DNA from: Acidobacteriota bacterium
GTDB taxonomy: Bacteria > Acidobacteriota > Terriglobia > Terriglobales > Acidobacteriaceae
DNA: 20,489 bases
Direction of reading: 5' to 3'
Assembly (NCBI GenBank): GCA_028873155.1
Contig: JAGWML010000026.1
Location: forward strand, 1-20,489
The position numbers were made by a program, and so were the translations under genes. The notes under the pieces are model-generated. The model made no database searches, was not told the origin of the DNA, and worked only from the letters and a program-made list of their open reading frames with translations. Shown one piece after another: positions 1 through 7,990 of this stretch; the stretch's first letter is position 1, and each line of letters begins with the position of its first letter.

Positions 1-608
1 CTGCGGAGTGCGCGGCGCGGGACAGTTACAAGTTGATGAGCGGGCTGATAGTACCGCGGCCGGTGGCTCTGGTGTCCACGGTGGATGAGCAGGGAAACGT
101 GAACCTGGCTCCGTTCAGCTTTTTCACCGGCGTAGGCTCGACGCCGCCGACGCTGCTGTTCTGTCCCACGCTGCGCCGCGCCAGCGAAGGTGCAACGGGG
201 CATCGCAAGGACACGCTGCACAATGTGGAGCAGACGGGCGAGTTTGTGGTGAACGTGGTGAGCGAGGCGCTGGCTGGCGCAGCGAACGCGACGGCTGCGG
301 AAGTGGCCCCGGATGTGGATGAGTTCAAACTGGCGGGGCTGACACCGCTCAAGAGCGACGCGGTGCGGCCGCCGCGCGTGGCGGAGTCGCCTGCGCAGAT
401 GGAGTGCAGGCTGCTGCAGGTGATTTACACGGGCAACGTGCCGGGCGCGGGAGTGATTGTGCTGGGCGAGGTTTTGCGCTTCCATGTGCGAGCGGATTTG
501 GTAGAGAATTTCCATGTGGACGCGGCGGGCCTGGCCGCGGTGGGACGCATGGCCGGGAATACGTGGGTGCGGACGCGGGAGCTGCTGGAACTGGAGCGGC
601 CGAAGTAG
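1..608 (+). CDS. Flavin reductase-like (FMN-binding split barrel) protein, 5' end cut off by the window
   Basis: Predicted flavin-reductase-like domain protein of the DIM6/NTAB type, a soluble FMN-binding split-barrel fold. Family members reduce or bind flavin, often for a partner oxygenase; no substrate can be named here. The reading frame is open from the first bases (ARDSYKLMSGLIVPRPVALVST), and family members normally have residues before RDxYKL, so the true start lies upstream. A TTG at 33 and an ATG at 36 fall inside the conserved N-terminal block and are not convincing starts. Supporting motifs are VPRPVALVST, then NVNLAPFSFFTGVGSTPPTL (the flavin-contacting region), then FVVNVVSEALA, and a C-terminal GEVLRFHV strand. 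The stop is TAG at 606-608. The next gene follows on the same strand after about 108 bases. Family assignment is firm; the biological role is not. Confidence 0.85.
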   Translation, partial: AECAARDSYKLMSGLIVPRPVALVSTVDEQGNVNLAPFSFFTGVGSTPPTLLFCPTLRRASEGATGHRKDTLHNVEQTGEFVVNVVSEALAGAANATAAEVAPDVDEFKLAGLTPLKSDAVRPPRVAESPAQMECRLLQVIYTGNVPGAGVIVLGEVLRFHVRADLVENFHVDAAGLAAVGRMAGNTWVRTRELLELERPK

Positions 609-688
609 ACTGGGCAAGAGCGGCAGCCGTCACTGCATTGGTGCGGCGGCCGGAGCCATGATGTGCGAACGAAGAGCCTTGGTCAGCG

Positions 689-713
689 CCTGTGCACCGG
701 CGCAGGAAGGAGG
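689..713 (+). promoter_or_regulatory. Hairpin abutting the Shine-Dalgarno of the PEBP gene
   Basis: CCTGTGC (689-695) can pair with GCGCAGG (700-706) around the loop ACCG, with one G-U pair. It is directly followed by AAGGAGG (707-713), only three bases before the ATG at 717. The Shine-Dalgarno match is strong but its spacing is short. A stem this close could affect ribosome access, but this is inference from one sequence. Confidence 0.3.
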
Positions 714-716
714 CTC

Positions 717-1307
717 ATGCATGCCTCTTTGCAATCAACCCAACTGAATGTAAGGCAAAGCCTGCGCAGACCGGCACGCGGTGCCGTGGCGCTCGTGTGC
801 CTGCTGCTGCTGGCAGGCTGGCCTACGCGGGCAACTGCCGCGGGAGGAATCGCAATGGAACTGAAGATTCCGAGCTTGCAGGATGGACATGTTCCGGTGG
901 AGCACACCTGTGACGGGGCGGACCGCTCCCCGCAGATAAGCTGGACCGCGCTGCCGGAAGGAACGAGGAGCCTGGCGCTGCTGATGACCGATCCGGATGC
1001 GCCCGCAGGGACATGGACGCACTGGGTGCTGTTTGACGTGCCGTCGGCGCGGCACAGCCTGGTGGCCGGAGTGCCACCGCAGCCGCAACTTGCTGACGGC
1101 AGCCGTCAGGGGCGCAATGACTTCGGACGCATTGGCTACGGCGGGCCGTGCCCGCCCAAGGGGCCCGCGCACAGGTACTTCTTTGACCTCTACGCGTTGG
1201 ACTCGATGCTGGTGGTTGACCCAGGCGCGACGCGCGGGCAGGTGGAGACGGCGATGCATGGCCATGTGCTGGCTCACGCGCAGGTGATGGCCCGTTACGG
1301 GCGTTGA
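717..1307 (+). CDS. Secreted YbhB/YbcL-type PEBP (Raf kinase inhibitor-like) protein
   Basis: Phosphatidylethanolamine-binding-protein family, bacterial YbhB/YbcL branch, 196 residues from ATG 717. Residues 1-16 are a leader, RRPAR is the positive n-region, residues 22-34 are hydrophobic, and ATAA-GG near 40-43 is a likely signal peptidase I site. The domain runs from MELKIPSL (47) to the end. It contains the family ligand-pocket motifs DPDAPAGTWTHWVLFDVP (92-109) and YGGPCPPKGPAHRYFFDLYALD (141-162), so the anion-binding Asp, His and Pro residues are present. A longer GTG start at 663 lacks a ribosome site. ATG 717 follows AAGGAGG at only three bases. A second in-frame ATG at 855 has GGGAGGA six bases upstream and would give a 150-residue cytoplasmic form, close to YbhB in size. 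Bacterial PEBP functions are poorly defined, so none is claimed. Confidence 0.85.
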   Translation: MHASLQSTQLNVRQSLRRPARGAVALVCLLLLAGWPTRATAAGGIAMELKIPSLQDGHVPVEHTCDGADRSPQISWTALPEGTRSLALLMTDPDAPAGTWTHWVLFDVPSARHSLVAGVPPQPQLADGSRQGRNDFGRIGYGGPCPPKGPAHRYFFDLYALDSMLVVDPGATRGQVETAMHGHVLAHAQVMARYGR

Positions 1308-1378
1308 AGGGATGGACCGGGTCACCGGCAGGGTGAGCGGCTATCGAAAAGCGAATAGATGGCGAATTCGACTTTGGG

Positions 1379-1640
1379 CTTTTGCGCACGCTCTCTGTGG
1401 AAAACCGCAAATTCTCCAAGAGGGGGGGTGGGTATTTATTTATCGATCCGGCACGGACCGGCGACACAGCTGACACTGCGGCGGGCGGTGTGCAACAGGC
1501 GCGGCGCGAATTGGACGAGGACTGCGGCATGGTTCTATTGTGCGCGTTTGAGGGGAATTAGACTGCAAAACGGCGCGGGGAAAATTGCGAATGGAATGAG
1601 TGAGTTAGAAAATAATCTGGCGGGATGGGGTTGACGAAAG
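1379..1640 (+). repeat. Dispersed intergenic repeat, copy 1
   Basis: Same element as at about 18013-18224, in the same orientation. Block A (1380-1404) matches block A of copy 2 (18014-18038) at 22 of 25 bases and ends in TCTGTGGAAAA. A G-tract, AGGGGGGGTGGG (1421-1432), follows. After a divergent spacer comes block C (1517-1640), which contains TATTGTGCGCGTTT (1536-1549) and ACTGCAAAACGGCGCG (1562-1577), both identical in copy 2. It closes with TGGAATGAG...GTTAG and TTGACGA. GCAA (1565-1568) can pair with TTGC (1585-1588). A short frame across it (1359-1634) is an artefact of the repeat. The element could be a non-coding RNA, a MITE-like relic or a regulatory cassette; the sequence does not decide which. 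Confidence 0.8.
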
Positions 1641-1847
1641 AGTTTCCAACCGACCCAACCCATCGTCCCCAGGATTGAATCCTCAAGGTTTATGAGGCTG
1701 GATCTCATATCCATCCCGCCCATCCATGGGTGATTGGCATCGGCGCCAGCGGGTCGGACAGGAGAAGAATGACATGTATGATACTTGGTTATCCGCTTCA
1801 TTTTTGGTCCGTAGCAAGCGCAACATTCAATGAAGGTTAGATGGATT

Positions 1848-1869
1848 TCATCGGGCTTTTACCCGATGA
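1848..1869 (+). terminator. Perfect 8-base-pair hairpin, possible weak terminator or operator
   Basis: TCATCGGG (1848-1855) and CCCGATGA (1862-1869) form a perfect stem around the loop CTTTTA. It is followed by GCCTTTTCTG, a poor T-run. It lies 127 bases upstream of the GH3 start, so it could end a short upstream transcript or be a protein-binding dyad. Confidence 0.35.
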
Positions 1870-1996
1870 GCCTTTTCTGAAGGCCGCGCACCGTTCGATA
1901 CTGCAGCCGATCATCGCACCTTGAGTTGGTTCGGTCCTGTCGGCCGGGTCATGAGAAGGTACGCCTCGGCCCACAGCCGAGGATTGACGGAGAACT

Positions 1997-4222
1997 ATGC
2001 AGAATCGCAGCCTTGCCTCTTTCCTTGTTTTCTCTCTCCTCCCAGTCATCGGAATCACCTTCGGCACGAACGCGCTGACGGCGCAGAGTTCGGACCGTCC
2101 ATGGATGAATTCCCAGCTTTCGCCGGAAGCACGCGCCGAGATGGTGCTCCAGCAGATGACGCTCGAAGAAAAGCTGGCCCTCGCGCATGGGAATGGGATG
2201 GCACATAACCCAGCGTGGACCATGCCCCTTACGCCCTTGACGAACGGCGGGGCAGGATACGTTGAGGGTGTCCAGCGGCTCGGCATTCCGCCGCTCATCC
2301 TTTCCGATGCGGCCTACGGCGTGCGTTCGAGCGGCGAGAATGGCCGGTACTCGACGGCGCTGCCTTCAAACGTGGGAGCGGCATCGAGCTGGGATCCGGA
2401 ATCGGCCTGCGCGTATGGCACGGTGATCGGCAGCGAACTGCGGGCGCAGGGCTTTGACGTGACGCTGGGCGGCGGAGTGAATCTGACGCGCGACCCCAGG
2501 AACGGCCGAACGTTTGAATATGCAGGTGAAGATCCGCTGCTGGCCGGGACCATGGACGGCAACATGATGAAGTGCGAGCAGGCGCAGCACATCGTCGGCG
2601 ACATCAAGCACTATGCGATGAACGACCAGGAGACTGGCCGCGGCTTCATCAATGCCATCGCGTCCAGGCGGGCGATGCAGGAGTCGGATCTTCTGGCATT
2701 TCACATTGCCATCGGTATCGCGAATCCGGGCGCTGTGATGTGCGCCTACAACCGGATTAACGGGGACTTTGCCTGCGAGAACAGCTATACGCTGACGGAT
2801 GTGCTGAAGAAGGACTGGGGCTTCAAAGGATTTGTGATGTCGGATTGGGGCGGCACGCACAGCACAGAGAAGGCGTCCGCAGCCGGTCTCGACCAGGAGC
2901 AGCCGATGGCAGACTTCTTCGGCGCGAAGCTGAAGGATGCGGTCGCAGCGGGCAGAGTGCCAATGTCAGAGATTGACGATCACGCCCGCAGAGTGCTGTA
3001 TGCCGAGTTTCTTTCGGGGCTGGTCGACAATCCGCCGCAGACCAGCGTGGTGGATGTGGTGAAGGGGCTGGAAGTGGCGCAGCATGTGGAAGAGAAGAGC
3101 ATCGTTCTGTTGAAGAACGACCATGCGGTCCTTCCCATTGATCCATCGCGAGTCCACAGCATCGCCATCATCGGCGGACATGCGGATGTCGGCATGCTCT
3201 CCGGCGGCGGTTCGGCGCAGGTGGATCCGCCGGGCGGGAACGCCATTCTGCCTCCGGGCAAAGGCGCGACCGCGTGGCAGATGCATGTCTGGTTCCCGAC
3301 TTCGCCGCTGAAGGCGCTGCGGGCGAAACTGCCGGACACGAAGATCGACTTCAATGCAGGTACTGACCCGGACGCCGCAGCGAGTGTGGCGAAGGGAGCG
3401 GATCTGGCGATTGTGTTTGCGTCTCAGTGGGAGTCAGAGGGCATGGATCTGCCAAACCTTTCTTTGCCTGACCAACAGGACGCATTGATTGAGAAGGTCG
3501 CAGCAGCGAATCCGCACACCGTTGTGGTGCTGGAGACCGGCACAGCGGTGACCATGCCCTGGCTCGACAAGGTAGAGGGCGTAGTGGAGGCGTGGTACGC
3601 GGGGAGCGCGGGGCATACGGCGCTGGCGAATGTGCTGGTCGGAGCTGTGAATCCGGAAGGTAAGCTGGCGATGACGTTCCCGAAGAGTGAAAGTGATCTG
3701 CCGCGTCCGGTGATCGCGCCGGAGCCGCCTGCGGCCGCTGTGCAATTCACGGACTCCGCACACCTGCCTGCGCAAGCCGCAAGCTTTGCCGTGCAGTATG
3801 ACGAGGGGCCCGAAGTGGGCTACAAGTGGTATGAAGCGCAGCACAAGCAGACGCTGTTTGCCTTTGGGTTCGGATTGTCTTATACGACGTATGCCTATTC
3901 CGGCTTGAGCATAGACTCCGCAACGAAGACCGCACGCTTTACCGTGAAGAACACGGGCAAACGGGCTGGCACCGAGATTGCGGAGGTGTATGCACGGCTT
4001 CCCAAGGGAGCGGATGAATCCTACAAGCGCCTGGCAGGATGGGCGCGCGTGACACTGGCGCCTGGGGCGTCGGAGAGCGTTACGGTTGCGATCGATCCGA
4101 GGGTGATCGAGACCTTCGATGAGGGGAAGAACGGCTGGAATCTTACGCCCGGCGAGTATGAAGTCGTTGTCGGGCCTTCCTCAGACAACACGCCGCTCGC
4201 GGGGCATCTTCAGATCCGTTGA
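1997..4222 (+). CDS. Secreted GH3 beta-glucosidase
   Basis: Glycoside hydrolase family 3, retaining, predicted to release terminal beta-glucose (or another beta-sugar such as xylose) from oligosaccharides in the periplasm. 741 residues. Signal peptide 1-30 (hydrophobic 8-24, ALTAQ cleavage). The N-terminal TIM barrel spans about 45-340, with substrate residues in KHYAMNDQETGR (204-215) and the nucleophile Asp283 in VMSDWGG. The GH3 C-terminal domain spans about 365-600; Glu481 in ESEGMDLPNLSLP is the likely acid/base. A fibronectin-III-like domain (about 660-735) follows GFGLSYTTY. GGAG at 1989-1992 supports ATG 1997. It is first in a plus-strand row with a TonB receptor and a second GH3, which points to glycan foraging. 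The family is certain; GH3 specificity cannot be read reliably from sequence. Confidence 0.93.
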   Translation: MQNRSLASFLVFSLLPVIGITFGTNALTAQSSDRPWMNSQLSPEARAEMVLQQMTLEEKLALAHGNGMAHNPAWTMPLTPLTNGGAGYVEGVQRLGIPPLILSDAAYGVRSSGENGRYSTALPSNVGAASSWDPESACAYGTVIGSELRAQGFDVTLGGGVNLTRDPRNGRTFEYAGEDPLLAGTMDGNMMKCEQAQHIVGDIKHYAMNDQETGRGFINAIASRRAMQESDLLAFHIAIGIANPGAVMCAYNRINGDFACENSYTLTDVLKKDWGFKGFVMSDWGGTHSTEKASAAGLDQEQPMADFFGAKLKDAVAAGRVPMSEIDDHARRVLYAEFLSGLVDNPPQTSVVDVVKGLEVAQHVEEKSIVLLKNDHAVLPIDPSRVHSIAIIGGHADVGMLSGGGSAQVDPPGGNAILPPGKGATAWQMHVWFPTSPLKALRAKLPDTKIDFNAGTDPDAAASVAKGADLAIVFASQWESEGMDLPNLSLPDQQDALIEKVAAANPHTVVVLETGTAVTMPWLDKVEGVVEAWYAGSAGHTALANVLVGAVNPEGKLAMTFPKSESDLPRPVIAPEPPAAAVQFTDSAHLPAQAASFAVQYDEGPEVGYKWYEAQHKQTLFAFGFGLSYTTYAYSGLSIDSATKTARFTVKNTGKRAGTEIAEVYARLPKGADESYKRLAGWARVTLAPGASESVTVAIDPRVIETFDEGKNGWNLTPGEYEVVVGPSSDNTPLAGHLQIR

Positions 4223-4535
4223 AGAGCGCGCGCAAGTGGCATTGCGTGGGGTGTATCGCTGCTCTTCGTTTGTTTGCCGGGATGGGATTCCAGGGATGGA
4301 ACGAATAGTCCATTCCAGGGTGGGGTCTGCCTTGATAGAACAGAGGATGCGGACCGGAAGAACATGCAGGACATTTCTATCTGAAGCAGAGCGCCGGGCC
4401 GCATGGAATCTGCTGGCAGAACAGATTGATTGTGTTGAGCGAGGGCATCGATTGAGGAGCGACGTGGCACGAGAGCAAGCAAGCAAGGGGATTCGCAGCG
4501 AGTGGGAGTGTCAACCGGGGAGGATTGCGTGGGGA
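4223..4535. other. 313-base gap before the TonB receptor
   Basis: No separate gene was recognised. The frame of the downstream receptor stays open right through this gap and into the end of the GH3 gene, with possible starts at ATG 4296 and ATG 4347, but the encoded residues match no domain I know. The gap contains the ATTCCAGGG direct repeat with dyad symmetry at 4287-4320. GGGGAGG at 4517-4523 is the best ribosome-binding match ahead of ATG 4536, although 12 bases away. Confidence 0.5.
4287..4320. promoter_or_regulatory. Direct repeat ATTCCAGGG with dyad symmetry, candidate operator
   Basis: ATTCCAGGG occurs at 4287-4295 and again at 4312-4320, 25 bases apart. The first copy also forms the dyad TTCCA-GGGA-TGGAA (4288-4301), and TGGAA (4297-4301) can alternatively pair with TTCCA of the second copy (4313-4317). 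The site lies about 220-250 bases upstream of the receptor start. Operator function is inference only. Confidence 0.3.
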
Positions 4536-7500
4536 ATGCACAGCATCACGATGCTGTGTCTTCTTTTGGTGGTCATCAGCGGGGTTTCGCTCGCGGCGCA
4601 GCAGACGGGCGATGTGGTGTGGCGCGGCGTGCTGCGGGATGCCGGTGGCGCGCCAATTGCAGCAGCGAAGGTGGAGCTGAGGGGTGAGAAAGCGAGCGCG
4701 CACGAGACGACCAAGCCGGACGGCAGCTTCCAACTGAAGCCCTTGCCGCCAGGCCAGTACCGGCTGCTTGTGGAAGCGAACGGAAAGACGACGGAGAGCG
4801 CGCAGGAGGTGGAATTGGCTGCGGCGACTCAGGCTGCCGTCCTCACTCTTTCGAGCCGCGGCGAGATCGCAGTGACGGCGATGAAGAGCGAGTCAGAGGC
4901 GGCGACGGGCGGAGAGCAACTGACGGGCCAGGCGGTGAGCTCGCTGCCGCTGAATGGGCGCGACTTCAGCACGCTGCTGCTGCTGGCGGCGGGCACCATG
5001 ACGGATACGAACGGGGCGACGAACTTCACGGCGCAGTTTGCCATTGACGGGCAGCGCGGCGTGGAGGCGACGTTTGCGATGGACGGCGCCGACGTGAGCG
5101 ATCCGGAGATGGGCGGAAGCACGTTTACGAATTTCAATGTGGACGCGATTCAGGATTTGCAATCGAGCTCCGGCTGGATGCCGGCGGAGATTGGGCGCGG
5201 CGCATCGGGCTATACGAATATCGTCACGCGGTCGGGTGCGAGCGGCTTTCACGGATCGTTCTTTGAGTTTTTACGCAATTCGGCGCTCGATGCGCGCAAC
5301 TACTTTGATCATCCGACGCCAGCGTATCCGGGACGCATTCCTCCGTTCCGGCGCAATGAATTTGGATTTACAAATGGCGGTCCGATTTATGTGCCGCACT
5401 TGTATGACGGGCGCAAGCGCACCTTTTACTTCGGGCAGTATCAGGGATTTCGGCAAGTGCTTGGAACCACGCAGGTGATGCCGGTGCCCACTGCGCAGGA
5501 GCGAGCGGGCGTGGATGTAGTGACGTATGCTGACGGCTCGACGGACACGCTCAACGTGCCGGTGCCGCAGAGCATCGCCGCGATTCTGGCGCGGTATCCA
5601 AAGGCCAACCTTGCCACTGGAGCCTATGGCGCGCGCACTTATGCGACGCCTTCATCGGTGACGACGAATGCGAACCAATTTTCGCTTCGCATTGACCATA
5701 CGTTTTCCCCCAAGGACCAGTTCTTTACGCGGTTCAACTGGGATAACCTGACGGGCCCGACGACGAACCCGGACCAGACGGCAGTGGATCCTGCGTTTGG
5801 CGTGGAGTATATCGACCACCAGCGCAATTTCATGGTGAGTTACACGCGAACGATCTCGCCGCGGCTTGTGGCGCAGTCGCTGTTCAGCGTCAACCGGTCT
5901 ACGCCGGGCTTTCCCACGACGGACTATACCGACCCGGCGGTGAAGTTCAATGATGGGTTATTTGAGGGTTTCAATGCACCAGGCGGGTCGGTGATGCAGG
6001 CGTATGGAAATCTCTTTGAAGGCCACCAGGACATTACCTACACGCGTGGCGGGCATGTTTGGAAGGCCGGCTTTGAGGCGCGCCTCAATCGCGATACGAC
6101 CTATTTCGGCATGAGTCCAGACGGAGAGTACGACTTTGGCGGCGGAACGGCGTATGCGACCGAGGCGATTCCTTCGGCGAGCGGCACGCATGATATTGGT
6201 GTGGGCCAGCCACTGCCGGATACGCTGTCGGCATTTTTATCGGGAAGCTCATTTGTGTATTCCGTCGCACTGGCGCCGCCGTACACATCTGGCGGGCAGC
6301 ATATTGGTCCGGCCGCGATCAATCGCGAGAACTACAACGCGTGGGTGCAGGATACGTGGAAGATTACTCCCGTCTTCACGCTCGACTACGGGTTGCGCTG
6401 GGAGTACTACACGCCGATCAAAGAACGCGCGCATCGCACGGCGGCATTCCGCACAATCAACGGAGCGCAACAGTACGTCATCAATCCGCAGCCGGGTTAC
6501 AGCACGACTTTGAACGGATGGGGGCCGCGCGTGCAGGGCACATGGCAGGCGAGCAGCAAGATGACCGTGCATGCGGGCGGCGCGATTACGGTGATTCCGC
6601 CGAATATCTGGCAGGACAACTTCCTGACGGGTTCGACGCCGTACGTGTTCTATCCGCGTCAGGTGGCGTCAGCGACGGTGCCGATCCCATATGGATTCCA
6701 GATCAACCCGCAGGAACTGCCGCATGTGTACACGCCGACCGGCACGGACATTTTTGCCGCCGGTAGCGCGACGTCCGTTCCCGCGAACACGATTATGGAT
6801 GTGGACCGCTACGAGAAGGATCTTGCGGTGTTGACGCACAGCAGCACGGTGAGCGCGTTAAACCTGTCGGGCATTGATGCGAAGTTTGGAGACGCGACTC
6901 TTTACACGTGGACGATGGGAGTGGAGCGCAAGTTTGGCAACCTGACCGGCGACGCGAGCTATGTGGGAACAGCGGCGGAAAAGCTGCCGCGCTACAGCTT
7001 TCCCAACGCATATCCGGGCGCGAGCCCGGGCTTTGCGCCGCAGACCCAGTTTGACAGCAGTGGCAATGTGATCGGCGGTTTCGGTGTGGAGAATGTGATT
7101 ACCGATGACGCGCACTCGAGCTATCACGCGCTGCAGACGTCACTCTCAGGAACCGTGCCGCATGGAGGACCTGCTTTGCAGGCGAGTTACACCTGGAGCA
7201 AGTCGCTGGACGATACCAGCGTCGTGCTGGGTGGAACGGGCTCGACCGGCGCAACGACATCGGGTGCTTCACAGAATCCATTCGATACGCATCCTGAGAA
7301 AGGGCCGTCGAACTTTGACGTGACGCATTCATTCGCCCTGAGCCTTGCGCAGGATATGCATGTGGCGCAGGCGCCGTTTCTGCATGGAATAAGCCGGACA
7401 ATCACCGATGGATGGGAGATGCTGAGCATCTCGAGCATCAGCTCCGGTCTGCCATTCACGGTGTACTCGGGAATCCAGCAGACAGGGTATGGGGAAAATG

Positions 7501-7916
7501 GCGTGGATCGCCCGGACCAGATTGCAAAGCCGCAGCTCTCAACGGCGCGCAAGGTGCGCGAGGACTACTTTGGCCAGGGAGCGAGCAACGCAGCCGACTA
7601 CTTTTCGATACCGATTCACATCGCGGGAGGGTCCGGGCCGAACCAGGGGAGGCTTGGCACGCTGGGCCGCAACACGTTGCGCGGACCGGCGTACTATGAT
7701 TTCGACTTTGCTTTCATCAAAGACACGGCTTTCGGACATCGGAAGAGCGGGACGGAGCGGATGGATCTGCAGTTTCGGGCCGAGCTCTTCAACCTCTTCA
7801 ACATCGTGAATATGGGTCTGCCAGCCAATGTGCTGACAGGCTCGGGATTCGGATTCATCAGCAAGACAGCAGGAACTTCAAGACAGGTTCAATTTTCGAT
7901 GAAGGTGATCTATTGA
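4536..7916 (+). CDS. TonB-dependent receptor, Oar-like, with carboxypeptidase-regulatory N-terminal domain
   Basis: Outer-membrane active transporter, predicted to import oligosaccharides using TonB/ExbBD energy. 1,126 residues from ATG 4536. Signal peptide 1-21 (hydrophobic core LCLLLVVISGVSLAAQ). A CarboxypepD_reg-like beta-sandwich spans about 26-105 (VVWRGVLRDAGGAPI..., then PDGSFQLKPLPPGQYRLLV). A plug-type segment follows, with SLPLNGRDF (136-144), FAIDGQRG and FAMDGADVSDPEMGG, and then a long barrel. The C-terminus ends in a strand closing FSMKVIY, as expected for a beta-barrel. This architecture is typical of Acidobacteriota receptors. It lies between two GH3 genes and overlaps the open frame of the next one by four bases. 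No SusD-like gene is adjacent. The start is uncertain: the signal peptide fits 4536, but the frame is open upstream to before 4119. Confidence 0.9.
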   Translation: MHSITMLCLLLVVISGVSLAAQQTGDVVWRGVLRDAGGAPIAAAKVELRGEKASAHETTKPDGSFQLKPLPPGQYRLLVEANGKTTESAQEVELAAATQAAVLTLSSRGEIAVTAMKSESEAATGGEQLTGQAVSSLPLNGRDFSTLLLLAAGTMTDTNGATNFTAQFAIDGQRGVEATFAMDGADVSDPEMGGSTFTNFNVDAIQDLQSSSGWMPAEIGRGASGYTNIVTRSGASGFHGSFFEFLRNSALDARNYFDHPTPAYPGRIPPFRRNEFGFTNGGPIYVPHLYDGRKRTFYFGQYQGFRQVLGTTQVMPVPTAQERAGVDVVTYADGSTDTLNVPVPQSIAAILARYPKANLATGAYGARTYATPSSVTTNANQFSLRIDHTFSPKDQFFTRFNWDNLTGPTTNPDQTAVDPAFGVEYIDHQRNFMVSYTRTISPRLVAQSLFSVNRSTPGFPTTDYTDPAVKFNDGLFEGFNAPGGSVMQAYGNLFEGHQDITYTRGGHVWKAGFEARLNRDTTYFGMSPDGEYDFGGGTAYATEAIPSASGTHDIGVGQPLPDTLSAFLSGSSFVYSVALAPPYTSGGQHIGPAAINRENYNAWVQDTWKITPVFTLDYGLRWEYYTPIKERAHRTAAFRTINGAQQYVINPQPGYSTTLNGWGPRVQGTWQASSKMTVHAGGAITVIPPNIWQDNFLTGSTPYVFYPRQVASATVPIPYGFQINPQELPHVYTPTGTDIFAAGSATSVPANTIMDVDRYEKDLAVLTHSSTVSALNLSGIDAKFGDATLYTWTMGVERKFGNLTGDASYVGTAAEKLPRYSFPNAYPGASPGFAPQTQFDSSGNVIGGFGVENVITDDAHSSYHALQTSLSGTVPHGGPALQASYTWSKSLDDTSVVLGGTGSTGATTSGASQNPFDTHPEKGPSNFDVTHSFALSLAQDMHVAQAPFLHGISRTITDGWEMLSISSISSGLPFTVYSGIQQTGYGENGVDRPDQIAKPQLSTARKVREDYFGQGASNAADYFSIPIHIAGGSGPNQGRLGTLGRNTLRGPAYYDFDFAFIKDTAFGHRKSGTERMDLQFRAELFNLFNIVNMGLPANVLTGSGFGFISKTAGTSRQVQFSMKVIY

Positions 7917-7990
7917 GGTCCAATCCGCGGCAGCTCCAGAATGTGCTCGATGACGCGCAGTATGTTTTTGAATTTGTGAGGACAGGAACC

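Larger units (their letters stand above)
1308..1996. other. 689-base gene-free stretch between PEBP and GH3 genes
   Basis: No credible gene was found. The first about 70 bases hold only a weak TCACC/GGTGA hairpin (1322-1336). About 1379-1640 is copy 1 of the dispersed repeat. Just after it, GATGGG (1624-1629) plus TTG (1631-1633) can pair with CAA (1656-1658) plus CCCATC (1659-1664). A possible -10 TATGAT is at 1777-1782 with a poor -35 (TCGGAC, 1754-1759, 17-base spacer). A hairpin lies at 1848-1869. No clear promoter for the downstream GH3 gene could be fixed. Confidence 0.6.

Noticed and set aside
663..716. Longer GTG start for the PEBP protein
   Set aside because: There is no ribosome site before 663, and the extra residues would push the signal peptide far from the N-terminus. 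ATG 717 has AAGGAGG.
1359..1634. 91-residue open frame between the PEBP and GH3 genes
   Set aside because: It runs through the dispersed repeat. Copy 2 of the same DNA does not keep an equivalent frame, the G-tract gives low-complexity residues, and there is no ribosome site.
1631..1660. TTGACG at the end of each repeat as a -35 promoter box
   Set aside because: No -10-like hexamer lies 15-19 bases downstream in either copy (1631 and 18215).
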